Source: Gemmatimonas phototrophica (GTDB lineage Bacteria; Latescibacterota; UBA2968; UBA8231). Taken from it: DNA of 64,000 bases. Location: positions 16,023-80,022 of the forward strand of contig CAMAVQ010000005.1 of the NCBI GenBank assembly GCA_945861755.1, written 5' to 3'. Of this stretch, positions 8,111 to 16,460 are shown piece after piece. The translations under genes were made by a program, and so were the position numbers. The notes under the pieces are model-generated. The model ran no database searches. It was not told where the DNA came from and saw only the letters and a list, made by a program, of their open reading frames with translations. Position 1 is the first letter of the stretch, and each line of letters begins with the position of its first letter.

Positions 8111-9541
8111 CTATCCGGCGCGGTACCCTTTGATTCCTCTATAGATGGTCTGGGTGCTGACCTTGAGGATACCGGTAAAGGGCACGGCGATCAGCATACC
8201 CATGATCCCCAGCAACTGGCTGCCGATGGACACTACCAGCATCACCAACAGCGGATGCAGGTCCACACTCTTGGCGACGATGAGCGGCTGCACTACGAGA
8301 TTGTCGAGCATCTGGATGATCGCAAAGGCGACGATGACATACAGAACCATGGTGCCCCCTCCACCGGTGCTCAGGGCCACCACCGACGCAGTGATACCGC
8401 CGATCAGGGGCCCCAGGTAGGGGATCACGTTGGCCATGCCAGCCATCAAGCCGATAGGGATGGCGTTGGGCAAGCCGATGATGGTGAGGGCAATGACGGA
8501 GAGCAAACCGACGATGGCGGTCTCCAACATCTGGCCGCGCAGGTACCCGCCTATTTGGCCGTTGATCTGGTAGATGAGACTCAGGCACAGTTCAAAGTAG
8601 GCGTTGGGAACCAATTCGATCAGCTCGTGTGTGATCCTTCTGCCTTCCTTCAGGAAGAAGAACACCGCGAAGGGAACGATGACCAGTAAGGCCAGACCCG
8701 AGAAAACCCCTTCCATAAAAGCACTGGATTTACCCACTAGGGCGTTCATCATCTCCCGCCCCTTCTCGTTGACCAGGGCCTCAAGGTCCACATCGGCCCC
8801 CAAGTAGGACTGCACCGCCGGTTGCATGCCGCTTGCAACTTCGCTCATTTGGGTGATGATACTTGGACCTGCCTTGCCAAAGTCAATGCCCCCCACTGAG
8901 AATTCCAAGGGCTGGGTGTCTGCTTTATGCAGGTATTCGCCCTTGGACCAGAATTCCTCTTCTTCTCCGGCCGCATTACCGCGCACCTTGATTTCGAAGG
9001 GAGTCCTCATTTCGGACGAAGCAAAACGCAGGATGCCCTCTGCCGGTTCAGTGCTCCTCGGGCTGAAGCGGATTTGGAAGACCTGCTTGGCCCCTGGGGC
9101 CAACTCGACCGGAAAATTCGGCGGGTCCACCAGGGCAAAACGTTTGCCGGGACGCATCCTTTTCCACATCGCGTCCACCGAAACACTTTCCTCCCCGGTG
9201 TTGGTGAGCGTAAACTCCCTGACCACCGTCGCCTGGCGCAGAAACTGCTCGGTGATATCCATTACCTGATCGGTGAGCCGTTTGCCAACCGTGAAAAAGC
9301 CGAGTACCGCGACCAGGCCAATGGCTGCGAAGATCAGCCCGATGCTGGCCCCCCTGCCCAAGCCGCGGCCTTCCATCCGATCAACCAGGGGGTTGAGGAC
9401 ATAAGAGACGATGAAGGCGATGACAAAGGGGACGAGGATTTCGCGGATGGCGTAGAGAAACCAGCCGACTCCCAGCAGGACGAGCAGGGCCAGCAGCATC
9501 TTGACCAGGCGTGCCCAACTGAAATTCTTGTCCTGATTCAT
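8111..9541 (-). CDS. AI-2E-family (PerM/UPF0118) permease with inserted ASH/Ig-like domain
   Basis: Multi-pass membrane protein of the AI-2E transporter family; members export signals or exchange ions, and the substrate here is unknown. Three N-terminal membrane segments (about 13-90) are followed by a large loop, then the typical C-terminal bundle with 'AVFFFLKEGRRI', 'GQIGGYLRGQMLETAIVG', 'IPYLGPLIGG' and 'LVVQPLIVAKSVDLHPLLVM'. The loop carries an insert at about 105-190. It reads like an ASH/Hydin immunoglobulin fold: 'REFTLTNTGEESVSV', 'PVELAPGAKQVFQIRFSP', then 'GILRFASS' and 'PFEIKVRGNA'. With the N terminus inside, the insert would face the periplasm. The 476-residue length exceeds the usual 340-380 because of the insert. 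It starts 11 bp after the CNB-domain gene and is probably co-expressed with it. Confidence 0.88.
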   Translation of the reverse strand: MNQDKNFSWARLVKMLLALLVLLGVGWFLYAIREILVPFVIAFIVSYVLNPLVDRMEGRGLGRGASIGLIFAAIGLVAVLGFFTVGKRLTDQVMDITEQFLRQATVVREFTLTNTGEESVSVDAMWKRMRPGKRFALVDPPNFPVELAPGAKQVFQIRFSPRSTEPAEGILRFASSEMRTPFEIKVRGNAAGEEEEFWSKGEYLHKADTQPLEFSVGGIDFGKAGPSIITQMSEVASGMQPAVQSYLGADVDLEALVNEKGREMMNALVGKSSAFMEGVFSGLALLVIVPFAVFFFLKEGRRITHELIELVPNAYFELCLSLIYQINGQIGGYLRGQMLETAIVGLLSVIALTIIGLPNAIPIGLMAGMANVIPYLGPLIGGITASVVALSTGGGGTMVLYVIVAFAIIQMLDNLVVQPLIVAKSVDLHPLLVMLVVSIGSQLLGIMGMLIAVPFTGILKVSTQTIYRGIKGYRAG

Positions 9542-9552
9542 GGGGGCAGTGC

Positions 9553-10140
9553 TCAGGTATTGGTGGAGGTGGGATTGCCGATTACTCCAGTTTCGGCCCG
9601 TTCCTGCCCTTCCTTCAACTGGCGCTCGGCCAGCAGGACCCGCTCCCGGGCCTCTTTGAGCAACCGGTTGGTCTGGCGCAATCGGAAGGAAATCATCTGG
9701 GACAAACGCATGATCACCTTGAGTCCCGTACGGGGGTTACGGTCGATAACTTCGAGCATATCAGGCCGGAAGAAACCGATGGCTTGGCAGGGTTCGAGCG
9801 CCAACGCCGACGCCGTGCGGGGGGACTCGTCGAGCAAGGCCTGTTCGCCGAAGAAGTCGCCTGGACCGAGGGTGGCTAAGATGGTCGACTGGCCCTCTGT
9901 ACCAGCATGGAGGATCTGGACTTGCCCGGAGAGGATAATGAACATGCCAACGCCTTTCTCCCCCTCGCGGACGATAGCCTCACCGGTGGCAAAGTTCCGA
10001 TGGTGGAGGATGTCTTCGATCTTGGCGAATTCCCGCTGGTTGAAATCCTGGAAGATGGGAATCCGCTGCAATACCTCGAAGAGGGTTTCCTTCTTTTCTT
10101 GCTGATGGTTGAAGAGTCTGCCCCAAAATGGATCAGCCAT
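9553..10140 (-). CDS. Cyclic-nucleotide-binding-domain protein without HTH
   Basis: Residues about 25-145 form a CNB/Crp-like beta-barrel with the phosphate-binding cassette 'PGDFFGEQALLDESPRTAS', which keeps the cyclic-nucleotide-contacting Gly-Glu and Arg. The rest is helical with a charged, coiled-coil-like end. No helix-turn-helix follows, so it is not an ordinary Crp/Fnr regulator and may act by protein contact. The ATG of MADPFWG is used; two GTG codons precede it. It sits between trxA and the AI-2E-family permease on the same strand, with a terminator-like hairpin separating it from trxA. Coupling to the permease is inferred from the 11-bp spacing. Confidence 0.85.
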   Translation of the reverse strand: MADPFWGRLFNHQQEKKETLFEVLQRIPIFQDFNQREFAKIEDILHHRNFATGEAIVREGEKGVGMFIILSGQVQILHAGTEGQSTILATLGPGDFFGEQALLDESPRTASALALEPCQAIGFFRPDMLEVIDRNPRTGLKVIMRLSQMISFRLRQTNRLLKEARERVLLAERQLKEGQERAETGVIGNPTSTNT

Positions 10141-10156
10141 CACCACTCGCCTGATG

Positions 10157-10194
10157 AAAAAACGACTCCTTCGACAGGTCGAAAGAGCCGTTTT
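10157..10194 (-). terminator. Rho-independent terminator after trxA
   Basis: On the minus strand an imperfect hairpin pairs AACG-CTC-TTCGA with TCGAA-GAG-CGTT around a CCTG loop and runs directly into six T residues. It lies just downstream of the trxA stop and upstream of the CNB-domain gene. Confidence 0.8.
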
Positions 10195-10231
10195 GCCCAG
10201 CGGATCTGCCCGTCAAGGCGGGCATGAACGA

Positions 10232-10561
10232 TCAGTTTACCAACACCGCGTCCAGTTTTTCGACTATCTGCTTCTTGGGCACCGCTCCGATGACCTGGTC
10301 TGCGACCTTTCCCCCCTTGAAAATGAGCAGCGTAGGAATGCTGCGAATTCCGTAGTCCGTTGCGGTCTTTTGGGCGCTATCGACATCTAGTTTGGCCACT
10401 TTGGCACGCCCCTGGTACTCGGTGGCCAGAGCCTCGACAACCGGTGCCACCATGCGGCAGGGGCCACACCACACCGCCCAGAAGTCCACCAGGACCGGGA
10501 TATCCGATTCCAACACTTCCTTGGCAAAATTTTCGTCGGTCAAGGTAATTGGCTCGCTCAT
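10232..10561 (-). CDS. trxA: Thioredoxin
   Basis: Small cytoplasmic dithiol reductase. The 109-residue protein has the classical active site W31-C-G-P-C35 and the conserved '[15 protein letters not shown]' with the cis-proline. A GAGGGGG ribosome-binding site precedes the ATG. A near-perfect promoter lies upstream and a T-tailed hairpin follows the stop, so it is likely a single-gene transcript. Confidence 0.97.
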   Translation of the reverse strand: MSEPITLTDENFAKEVLESDIPVLVDFWAVWCGPCRMVAPVVEALATEYQGRAKVAKLDVDSAQKTATDYGIRSIPTLLIFKGGKVADQVIGAVPKKQIVEKLDAVLVN

Positions 10562-10615
10562 GCACCCCCTCGTTCCACAGCACTTCTGTTGGTTGAATTA
10601 GGCAAACACTGGGCT

Positions 10616-10644
10616 AGTATAACCAGCAGTTCACCCCCTGTCAA
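10616..10644 (-). promoter_or_regulatory. Consensus sigma70 promoter for trxA
   Basis: On the minus strand TTGACA (10639-10644) and TATACT (10616-10621) are exactly 17 bp apart, about 55 bp before the trxA ATG. The -35 hexamer overlaps the holA stop codon. Confidence 0.82.
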
Positions 10645-11669
10645 CCCACCTTGGGAACGATGCACAGGCGCCATACCAGGAGCTCGAGCAATGCTTCCCC
10701 CTGCCGGTGTGCCGTGCTCTTGAGTTTGTCGTCGGCCCAGAGCAAGGCCCCCATCCCTTCCCAAAGTTGGATCGGCTGGCAAACCCGCGCCTGCTCGAGG
10801 TACCGATCCAAAAAGAACGGGGAAATGCCGATTTTGCCGGCCAACTCCTCCTTGGAGAGTCGCTGGCGCATCAAATCCTGGGCTTTCAGCAGGAGCTGAA
10901 AATGCCGGTGGATCATCCACAGCACCCTACTGGGCTCCTCCCCCTGATCCAGCAACGAGCGCAGCAACTGACCGGCCTTGGCGCGCTGACGCATGCCGAT
11001 GGCGTGGGTCAGCGCGAAGATATCACCCTGAGGCTGGCCGCCTACCACCAGGTCTACCAATTCGCCGGTGATCTTCGTCCCCTCGCCGGCGTAAAGGGAT
11101 AATTTCTCTAGCTCGCCCGCCAGTTCCCTCAACCCAGGCCCCGCGCCACGCCTCAAGCGCTCCACCGCCTCGCCATCGAGCTTGAGACCTCGCTGAGTGG
11201 CGTGTCGCTGGATCCACTGCGGAAGCTGGTTGTCGAAGGGCGGCCGGAATTCGGCGGCCCTGCCTTTTTTTGCTAGTTGCTGAAAAAAACGGCGGCGCAG
11301 ATCGACCTTGGCGCCGATGGCGACCAGCACGGTGGTCTCGGCCGGTTTGTCTACCACTGTTTCCAGGCTGCGGCAGTGATCGGCGGTCAGTTGTTGGCAG
11401 CCCTTGATCACCACCAGTCGATGGGCGGCCAGCATCGGGTAGGAATAATACAGGTCGAGAAAGCGTTCCAGGGAGAACTGGTCGGCGTGGAATACTTCGA
11501 GATTGAATTCCCTAGCAGTCTCGGGTGCCAGTTTATCCACCAGCCAGGTGCTGGTCGCCTCTCGCTCGTAATCCTCTTCACCGTGGAGCAGATAGAAAGG
11601 CACCTTGGCACCTCCTTCCACCTCCCGGCGCAACTCCTCCGGTCCCTTGCGGGTAGCCGGGCGGGTCAC
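10641..11669 (-). CDS. holA: DNA polymerase III delta subunit (HolA)
   Basis: Clamp-loader delta subunit, which opens the sliding clamp during replication. The 342-residue product has the weak but typical HolA pattern: 'FYLLHGEEDYEREA' at the start, 'RLVVIKGCQQL', 'TTVLVAIGAKVDLRRRFFQQL', 'LAGELEKLSLYAG', and the helical C-terminal clamp-loader collar with 'ALTHAIGMRQRAKAGQLLRSLL'. The start is a GTG at 11669 that overlaps the stop of the small upstream membrane-protein gene as GTGA and is preceded by GGAGG. Longer frames upstream are the out-of-frame image of that small gene. Confidence 0.87.
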   Translation of the reverse strand: MTRPATRKGPEELRREVEGGAKVPFYLLHGEEDYEREATSTWLVDKLAPETAREFNLEVFHADQFSLERFLDLYYSYPMLAAHRLVVIKGCQQLTADHCRSLETVVDKPAETTVLVAIGAKVDLRRRFFQQLAKKGRAAEFRPPFDNQLPQWIQRHATQRGLKLDGEAVERLRRGAGPGLRELAGELEKLSLYAGEGTKITGELVDLVVGGQPQGDIFALTHAIGMRQRAKAGQLLRSLLDQGEEPSRVLWMIHRHFQLLLKAQDLMRQRLSKEELAGKIGISPFFLDRYLEQARVCQPIQLWEGMGALLWADDKLKSTAHRQGEALLELLVWRLCIVPKVG

Positions 11670-11836
11670 TTCCCGTCCTCCACCTCGAAAGGGGCCTCCA
11701 CCGGTCGCCGCCCGCCGGGCACATCCGGTTGCGGTGGTTGCGGACCGCTCTTGACCACCTTCCACACTGTCGAAACATTCCGCCAGACGCGGTAACCCAG
11801 ATAGGCGATAAACGCCCAGATCGCCAGCTTGATCAC
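11666..11836 (-). CDS. Small single-pass membrane protein coupled to holA
   Basis: A 56-residue protein with one N-terminal membrane helix ('IKLAIWAFIAYLGYRVW') and a short polar tail ending 'FEVEDGK'. Such small proteins with an acidic terminal motif are seen near replication or cell-division genes, but no function is known. The GTG at 11836 is preceded by a purine-rich AAAGGGG; a GTG at 11860 would add eight residues. Its TGA overlaps the holA GTG by four bases, so translation of the two is probably coupled. Confidence 0.65.
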   Translation of the reverse strand: MIKLAIWAFIAYLGYRVWRNVSTVWKVVKSGPQPPQPDVPGGRRPVEAPFEVEDGK

Positions 11837-12026
11837 CCGGTACCCCTTTCTTTGCTCCACTGAAAATTAGCTGCTCTGCGGTCCCCAAGTCAATTGACAT
11901 AGTCTGGGGGGCATAGTACTATGTACGCCATCTCTGAGAATGAATTTTGGCTCTGTCTGCCATGCTCAGCGAACTGCCTGCATCCTCAGGTGGATCGGCC
12001 TCCCGACTGTTTACTGAGACCCTGCC

Positions 12027-13025
12027 ATGCCCGAAAAACTGAGAGTAATCCAGATGGGCCTGGGCCCTATAGGCCAGCGCCTAGTGCAGTACCTGGCTCA
12101 ACGCCCCGCTGTCGAACTAGTCGGTGCCATCGATATTGACCCCCAGAAAACCGGTATGGATGCCGGACTGCTTTCCGGCACTCGGGAGCTAGGCGTTGCT
12201 GTTTCCGCCGATGCCGTCTCCGCCCTCCAGCTCGATGCCCAGATCGTAATCCTGGCCACCGGCTCCTCTCTGGTGCACATCCTGCCCCAGCTCGAAGCCT
12301 GTCTTCGGGCGGAGAAGTCGGTGGTTTCAACCTGCGAGGAACTGGCCTATCCTTTCGCCGATCACCCCAAAATCAGCGCACACCTCGACGACTTGGCCCG
12401 CCAGCGCGGGGTGGCGGTACTGGGCACCGGGGTGAACCCCGGTTTTCTCATGGATGCCCTGCCACTCTTTCTGTCCAGCGCCTGCCAACAGGTCGCCGGC
12501 GTGGAGGTGCAAAGGCACCAGGACGCGGCCATCCGCCGGCTGCCTTTCCAACGCAAGATCGGCGCTGGACTCAGCCCCGCAGAATTTGCCTCCCAATACC
12601 AGGCCGGGCAGATCCGGCACGTGGGTTTTGCCCAATCCATTCGGCTCATCGCCCACGCTTTTGGCTGGCAACTAGACCAGGTAGAGGAAAGGGTCGAACC
12701 CGTGGTCGCCGAAGACCCCACGTCCAGCACCTTTATCCAGGTCGCCGCCGGACAGTGCGCCGGCCTGCGCCAGGTGGGCCGCGGCATCTGCAAGGGCAAA
12801 ACCCTCATCACGCTCGAACTGGAGGCCTACCTAGGACACCCCAACCCCAGGGATACGGTGATCATCCACGGCCAGCCCAATGTGACTTCCACCATCCAGG
12901 GCGGGGTGGACGGGGATATCGCCACCTGTGCCATGGTGATCAACGCCTTGCAGGCTTTGCGGAATGCCCGGCCGGGCTTGCGCACCATGGCCGAGATCCC
13001 GCTCACCCATTGGTTCGGGGCCTAA
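12027..13025 (+). CDS. 2,4-diaminopentanoate dehydrogenase-like oxidoreductase (DapB-type fold)
   Basis: NAD(P)-dependent oxidoreductase with an N-terminal Rossmann segment 'VIQMGLGPIGQRLVQYL' and a C-terminal DapB-like alpha/beta domain. The stretch 'GTGVNPGFLMDALPLFLSS' followed by 'VEVQRHQDAAIRRLPFQRKI' matches the 2,4-diaminopentanoate dehydrogenase (ord) family of ornithine fermentation rather than lysine-pathway DapB. No ornithine-degradation genes are nearby, so the true substrate is open; the broader family includes amino-acid dehydrogenases of unknown role. It stands alone on the plus strand. Confidence 0.77.
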   Translation: MPEKLRVIQMGLGPIGQRLVQYLAQRPAVELVGAIDIDPQKTGMDAGLLSGTRELGVAVSADAVSALQLDAQIVILATGSSLVHILPQLEACLRAEKSVVSTCEELAYPFADHPKISAHLDDLARQRGVAVLGTGVNPGFLMDALPLFLSSACQQVAGVEVQRHQDAAIRRLPFQRKIGAGLSPAEFASQYQAGQIRHVGFAQSIRLIAHAFGWQLDQVEERVEPVVAEDPTSSTFIQVAAGQCAGLRQVGRGICKGKTLITLELEAYLGHPNPRDTVIIHGQPNVTSTIQGGVDGDIATCAMVINALQALRNARPGLRTMAEIPLTHWFGA

Positions 13026-13040
13026 GCGGCAACCGCATAG

Positions 13041-13079
13041 CTAAAAAACAAATAGGGCTGCCCTTTTCGGGGCAGCCCT
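13041..13079 (-). terminator. Rho-independent terminator after the PorV-like gene
   Basis: A perfect 10-bp stem, AGGGCTGCCC (13054-13063) with GGGCAGCCCT (13070-13079), has a 6-nt loop. Read on the minus strand it is followed by a T-rich run (TTTGTTTTTT). The plus side has no T-tract, so it serves the minus-strand gene, though it may also slow readthrough from the convergent plus-strand gene. Confidence 0.9.
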
Positions 13080-13102
13080 GGCAGATCAACGCGCAACGTC
13101 GC

Positions 13103-14044
13103 TCAGAATTCGTACGCCAGGGAGAAGCGGTGGGCGCCGTTGGTCTCGGTTAGTTCCAGCGGGATGTGATAGCTGTAGTCCAACCACATCTTCTTCCATT
13201 GATACCCCAAACCCGCATTCACCGCCCCGCTGCCGTCGGTCTCAAACGCCTTGCTCCCACCTGCCCGCACCATCAAACCCTCCACCAGCTTGGTCTCCCC
13301 ACCCACCACCAACCGCTTGTCCGTCGCCTCACCCCCCAGATCCCGCATCACCCACTCCACACTCACCAGCGATACCCCAAAATGCTCCGCCACCCCCACA
13401 TGCAGGTCCATCGGCACCTGACCCGCATCCGAAGGAAGGTTCACCGCCCCCTTCTTGCTGGCCACATTCGGCTTGAGCAGGTTCACCACCTGCAAGCCCA
13501 CCACCGCCCCCTGGAAGGGACTCTTCCACAACATCCCCAAATCCAATCCGATACCCCCCTTGCTCGAATTGCTCAGGGGGTCTGCCCTGCCGTTGTCGGG
13601 GGGGATATCCCCGACGCTCCAAAACAGATATTTGCCCGTCAGACCAAAACGCAAGCGCTCCCCCGCCTTGTACGACAACCCGAAAAAGGCCCCATTCTCG
13701 CTCATCAAATCCGAACCGATCCGCTCATACCCCACCCCCCAGCCCATACGACCACCCAAGGGCTGGGCGTAGCTGAACAGGTGCTGACCCAGATCGTCCC
13801 CCTCAATCCCACCAAACAATAACGACACATTGGTATACGCCACCTGATGCTTGCTGATCTGGCTCAACCCCGCCGGGTTGGAGAACAGCGCATCCCCGTT
13901 GTCGGCCACCGCCACGAAACTGTTACCCAGCGCCGCCGAACGCGCTCCCGCACCCAAGTGCTGGATGTTCACCACCGCTTCGGCAGACCACGCGCCGCAG
14001 ATGAGGATGCTCAGGGCTGCCCACACCTTCGTTTTTCTTTGCAT
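13103..14044 (-). CDS. PorV/UPF0164-family outer-membrane beta-barrel protein
   Basis: Predicted outer-membrane protein of the PorV/PorQ/UPF0164 group, whose members shuttle or anchor type IX secretion substrates. The 313-residue product has a signal peptide (MQRKTKVWAALSILICGAWSAEA) and the hallmark 'LGAGARSAALGNSFVAVAD', then 'ALFSNPAGL'. Alternating beta strands follow, ending in an aromatic-terminated 'RFSLAYEF'. The ATG at 14044 has AAGGAGG eight bases upstream, so the twelve extra upstream residues are not used. It has its own promoter and terminator. Two probable type IX cargo proteins are encoded elsewhere in the window. Confidence 0.88.
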   Translation of the reverse strand: MQRKTKVWAALSILICGAWSAEAVVNIQHLGAGARSAALGNSFVAVADNGDALFSNPAGLSQISKHQVAYTNVSLLFGGIEGDDLGQHLFSYAQPLGGRMGWGVGYERIGSDLMSENGAFFGLSYKAGERLRFGLTGKYLFWSVGDIPPDNGRADPLSNSSKGGIGLDLGMLWKSPFQGAVVGLQVVNLLKPNVASKKGAVNLPSDAGQVPMDLHVGVAEHFGVSLVSVEWVMRDLGGEATDKRLVVGGETKLVEGLMVRAGGSKAFETDGSGAVNAGLGYQWKKMWLDYSYHIPLELTETNGAHRFSLAYEF

Positions 14045-14091
14045 CAGGCTTTCCTCCTTCGCCAAAAGCATGCACCGCACTTCCCCTGTTT

Positions 14092-14120
14092 AATATACAT
14101 TCAAGATCGGCTTGCACCAA
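14092..14120 (-). promoter_or_regulatory. Promoter of the PorV-like gene
   Basis: On the minus strand TTGGTG (14115-14120), 17 bp, TATATT (14092-14097), about 48 bp before the ATG. Confidence 0.6.
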
Positions 14121-14242
14121 CCTGAACCACCGCCCTTCAAGGTCTGGGTCACCGGGTCCTACTGGACCGGCTGATCTACCCCTCCAACCCGAACCAATTG
14201 GAAAAAACCAGCCGGTTTGCTTATTATTGGCCTTTAACAGCC

Positions 14243-15526
14243 ATGTCGTCTGCCCAATCAGATCTCCGCATTCTGGTGCCCCTTGAACACCCGGGGGAGG
14301 AAACTCCGCTGGTGCGCCTGGCAGCCACTCTGGCCGCCTCCCGCAAGGGCCTGCTCCACCTGATCCATATCCGCACCCCGGACACCAGACCTGTCCCCAA
14401 TGCCCCCCAACTGCTCGAAGAGGCTGCCCGCCTGGCCGGCGAGGAAGGTGTTTGTGCCTTCCCCCACCTCACTGAAGGCAGGAGCGTCACCGAGGAAGTC
14501 CAAGAGGCGGTGCGGCGCTGGAACTGCAATATGATGGTCATGGGCTGGTACCGGCCCTTGGGAAAGGATGCCGTGCTGGGAGCCCAGAACCGCGCCCTGA
14601 CCAAGGCGGTGGACGTAGACACCCTGATCTTCAGGGTAGGGGAATACCGCCCGGCCAAACGCATCCTAGTGCCGACCGGAGGCGGAGCGCACTCGGTGGT
14701 CGGCCTGCAGATCGCCCACGACCTGAGCCGGGCCTGGGGTGCCGAGATGCAGATCGTGCGCATCGCCCGCGACCGACAATGCCAGCCGGATGATCCGCTG
14801 CTGCGCCGCTACTGTGCGCAGTTGCATCAAGAAACCCTGCTGCGCTTGCACCTGCTCGACATCGACGCCCCCGTGACCATCATCCCTTCCAGGGACGTGA
14901 TCTCCCCCATCGTCGCCAGCACCCGCACCCAGGACCTGGTGGTCCTGGGTGCCTCCAACGACTGGCGTCAGGATGAATACCTAGCCGGCTCCATTCCCGA
15001 CGATATCGCCACCCAGATCCCCAACCCGGTGCTGTTGGTGCGCGCCCACCACAGCCAGGAACTCAACCTCAGCAATGTGTTCTGGGAGCACACCATCCGC
15101 CTGGGGATGCGCCCGAGGGATAAGTGGGATGCCATCACCCAGCTGGTCGATACCCTCGTCGAGGAGCGCCAGGTGCCTACCGCGCTGCGCCAGACCGTGC
15201 TCGATGCCGCCCTGGCACGCGAGCAGAAATCTTCCACCGCCCTGGGCCACCTGACGGCCATCCCCCACGCCCCCATCCCCGATCTGCCGGCCATCATCGG
15301 CGCACTGGGCATCTGCCCCGAGGGCGTGGATTTCGGCGGCCCGGACGGTCAGTTGGTGAAATACATCTTCCTGCTGCTGACCCCCCAGCAGAATTACCGC
15401 AATTACATTCCCGTCCTCGCCCAGATCGCATCGCTCATGCGTATCAGCCGTATGCGCACCGCCTTTCTCGAGTGCCAGACCCCGGCCGAGGCCAAAGCGC
15501 TGCTCAGACACGAAGAAAAGCCCTGA
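14243..15526 (+). CDS. Usp-Usp-EIIA fusion protein
   Basis: The 427-residue protein has two universal-stress-protein-like domains (about 7-130 and 138-268), each starting with a 'RILVP' strand. A PTS fructose/nitrogen-type EIIA domain follows at about 285-420, with the phosphorylatable His342 in 'LTAIPHAPIPDL'. The order Usp-Usp-EIIA resembles the cytoplasmic tail of some cation/proton antiporters, but no membrane part is present. The first Usp domain lacks an obvious ATP-binding GxxG(S/T) signature. The ATG at 14243 is chosen; the longer frame begins inside the candidate promoter. ppx follows after 4 bp and is probably co-transcribed. Confidence 0.83.
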   Translation: MSSAQSDLRILVPLEHPGEETPLVRLAATLAASRKGLLHLIHIRTPDTRPVPNAPQLLEEAARLAGEEGVCAFPHLTEGRSVTEEVQEAVRRWNCNMMVMGWYRPLGKDAVLGAQNRALTKAVDVDTLIFRVGEYRPAKRILVPTGGGAHSVVGLQIAHDLSRAWGAEMQIVRIARDRQCQPDDPLLRRYCAQLHQETLLRLHLLDIDAPVTIIPSRDVISPIVASTRTQDLVVLGASNDWRQDEYLAGSIPDDIATQIPNPVLLVRAHHSQELNLSNVFWEHTIRLGMRPRDKWDAITQLVDTLVEERQVPTALRQTVLDAALAREQKSSTALGHLTAIPHAPIPDLPAIIGALGICPEGVDFGGPDGQLVKYIFLLLTPQQNYRNYIPVLAQIASLMRISRMRTAFLECQTPAEAKALLRHEEKP

Positions 15527-15530
15527 ACCG

Positions 15531-16460
15531 ATGAGAGATTCCTCTGGACCCGTGCTGGCCGTCATCGACCTGGGGACCCACACGGCCTTGATGGTCACCG
15601 GCCGGCGGCTTGCAGACGGCAGGGTAGAGGTCCTGGACGACACCCACGCCATCGCCCGCCTGGGCAAGGGGGTGGACGCCCAACGCCGCATCTCGGCCGA
15701 AACCATGGACCGCGTATGCCGGCTGCTGGCCGAATACCGGCAGCGCGCCCTCGGCTTGGGCGCCGAACAAGTGCGGGCCTTCGGCACCTCGGCCCTGCGC
15801 GATGCGGCCAACAAGGCCGAATTCATCGCCCGGGTCAGGCAGGATGCCGGGTTGGAGTTGGTGGAGGTCTCGGGCAGCGAAGAGGCCGGTCTCACCTTTC
15901 GCGGCGCTGCTTTTGGCCTTCAGCTACCTTCCCGCTATGCCGTAATCGATATCGGCGGCGGGTCGACCGAAGTGGCGATGGGCACCGGAGTGCAGGTAGA
16001 GCAATCGGTTTCGGTGGATGTGGGGGCGGTCAGAGTGACCGAACGCTGCTTTCCCCATCTGCCCCCTGCCCCGGAAGAAGTGGCGAGGGCTACAGAAATG
16101 GTCGGCGCGGCGCTGAATCGCCTCTATCCATATCCCCCGGACCTGCCCCTGGTCGGGGTGGCCGGAACAGTGACAACGCTGGGGGCGATCGACTTGGGCA
16201 TTCCCCGTTTCGACGCTGAGGAACTCAACGGCCATTTCCTGAGCCTGACGCGGGTCGAGGAATGGTCGGCCCGGCTCCTGTCATTACCAGTGGACGAGAT
16301 CCGCCGCATCCCCCAGGTCCACGAGCAGCGCGCCGACATCATCGGGGCCGGCGCCCTCATCCTCCGCCTGGCCTTGACCCGCCTGGGTTGTCCTGGGCTG
16401 GTCGTCTCCACCCGCGGTATCCGCTACGGACTGCTCTTGCGCGAACTGGGGGTGGACTAG
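15531..16460 (+). CDS. ppx: Ppx/GppA-family phosphatase
   Basis: Predicted exopolyphosphatase or guanosine pentaphosphate phosphohydrolase. The 309-residue protein is the short two-domain form with both actin-like phosphate-binding loops, '[13 protein letters not shown]' and '[16 protein letters not shown]', and '[16 protein letters not shown]'. The long helical C-terminal HD-like domain of E. coli Ppx is absent. It follows the Usp-EIIA gene by 4 bp, which suggests a stress-linked operon. Its end overlaps the convergent bcp stop by 4 bp. Confidence 0.9.
   Translation: MRDSSGPVLAVIDLGTHTALMVTGRRLADGRVEVLDDTHAIARLGKGVDAQRRISAETMDRVCRLLAEYRQRALGLGAEQVRAFGTSALRDAANKAEFIARVRQDAGLELVEVSGSEEAGLTFRGAAFGLQLPSRYAVIDIGGGSTEVAMGTGVQVEQSVSVDVGAVRVTERCFPHLPPAPEEVARATEMVGAALNRLYPYPPDLPLVGVAGTVTTLGAIDLGIPRFDAEELNGHFLSLTRVEEWSARLLSLPVDEIRRIPQVHEQRADIIGAGALILRLALTRLGCPGLVVSTRGIRYGLLLRELGVD

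Noticed and set aside
13166..13822. Plus-strand frame of 218 codons, His/Pro-rich
   Set aside because: It is antisense to the PorV-like gene; the composition reflects the complementary strand.
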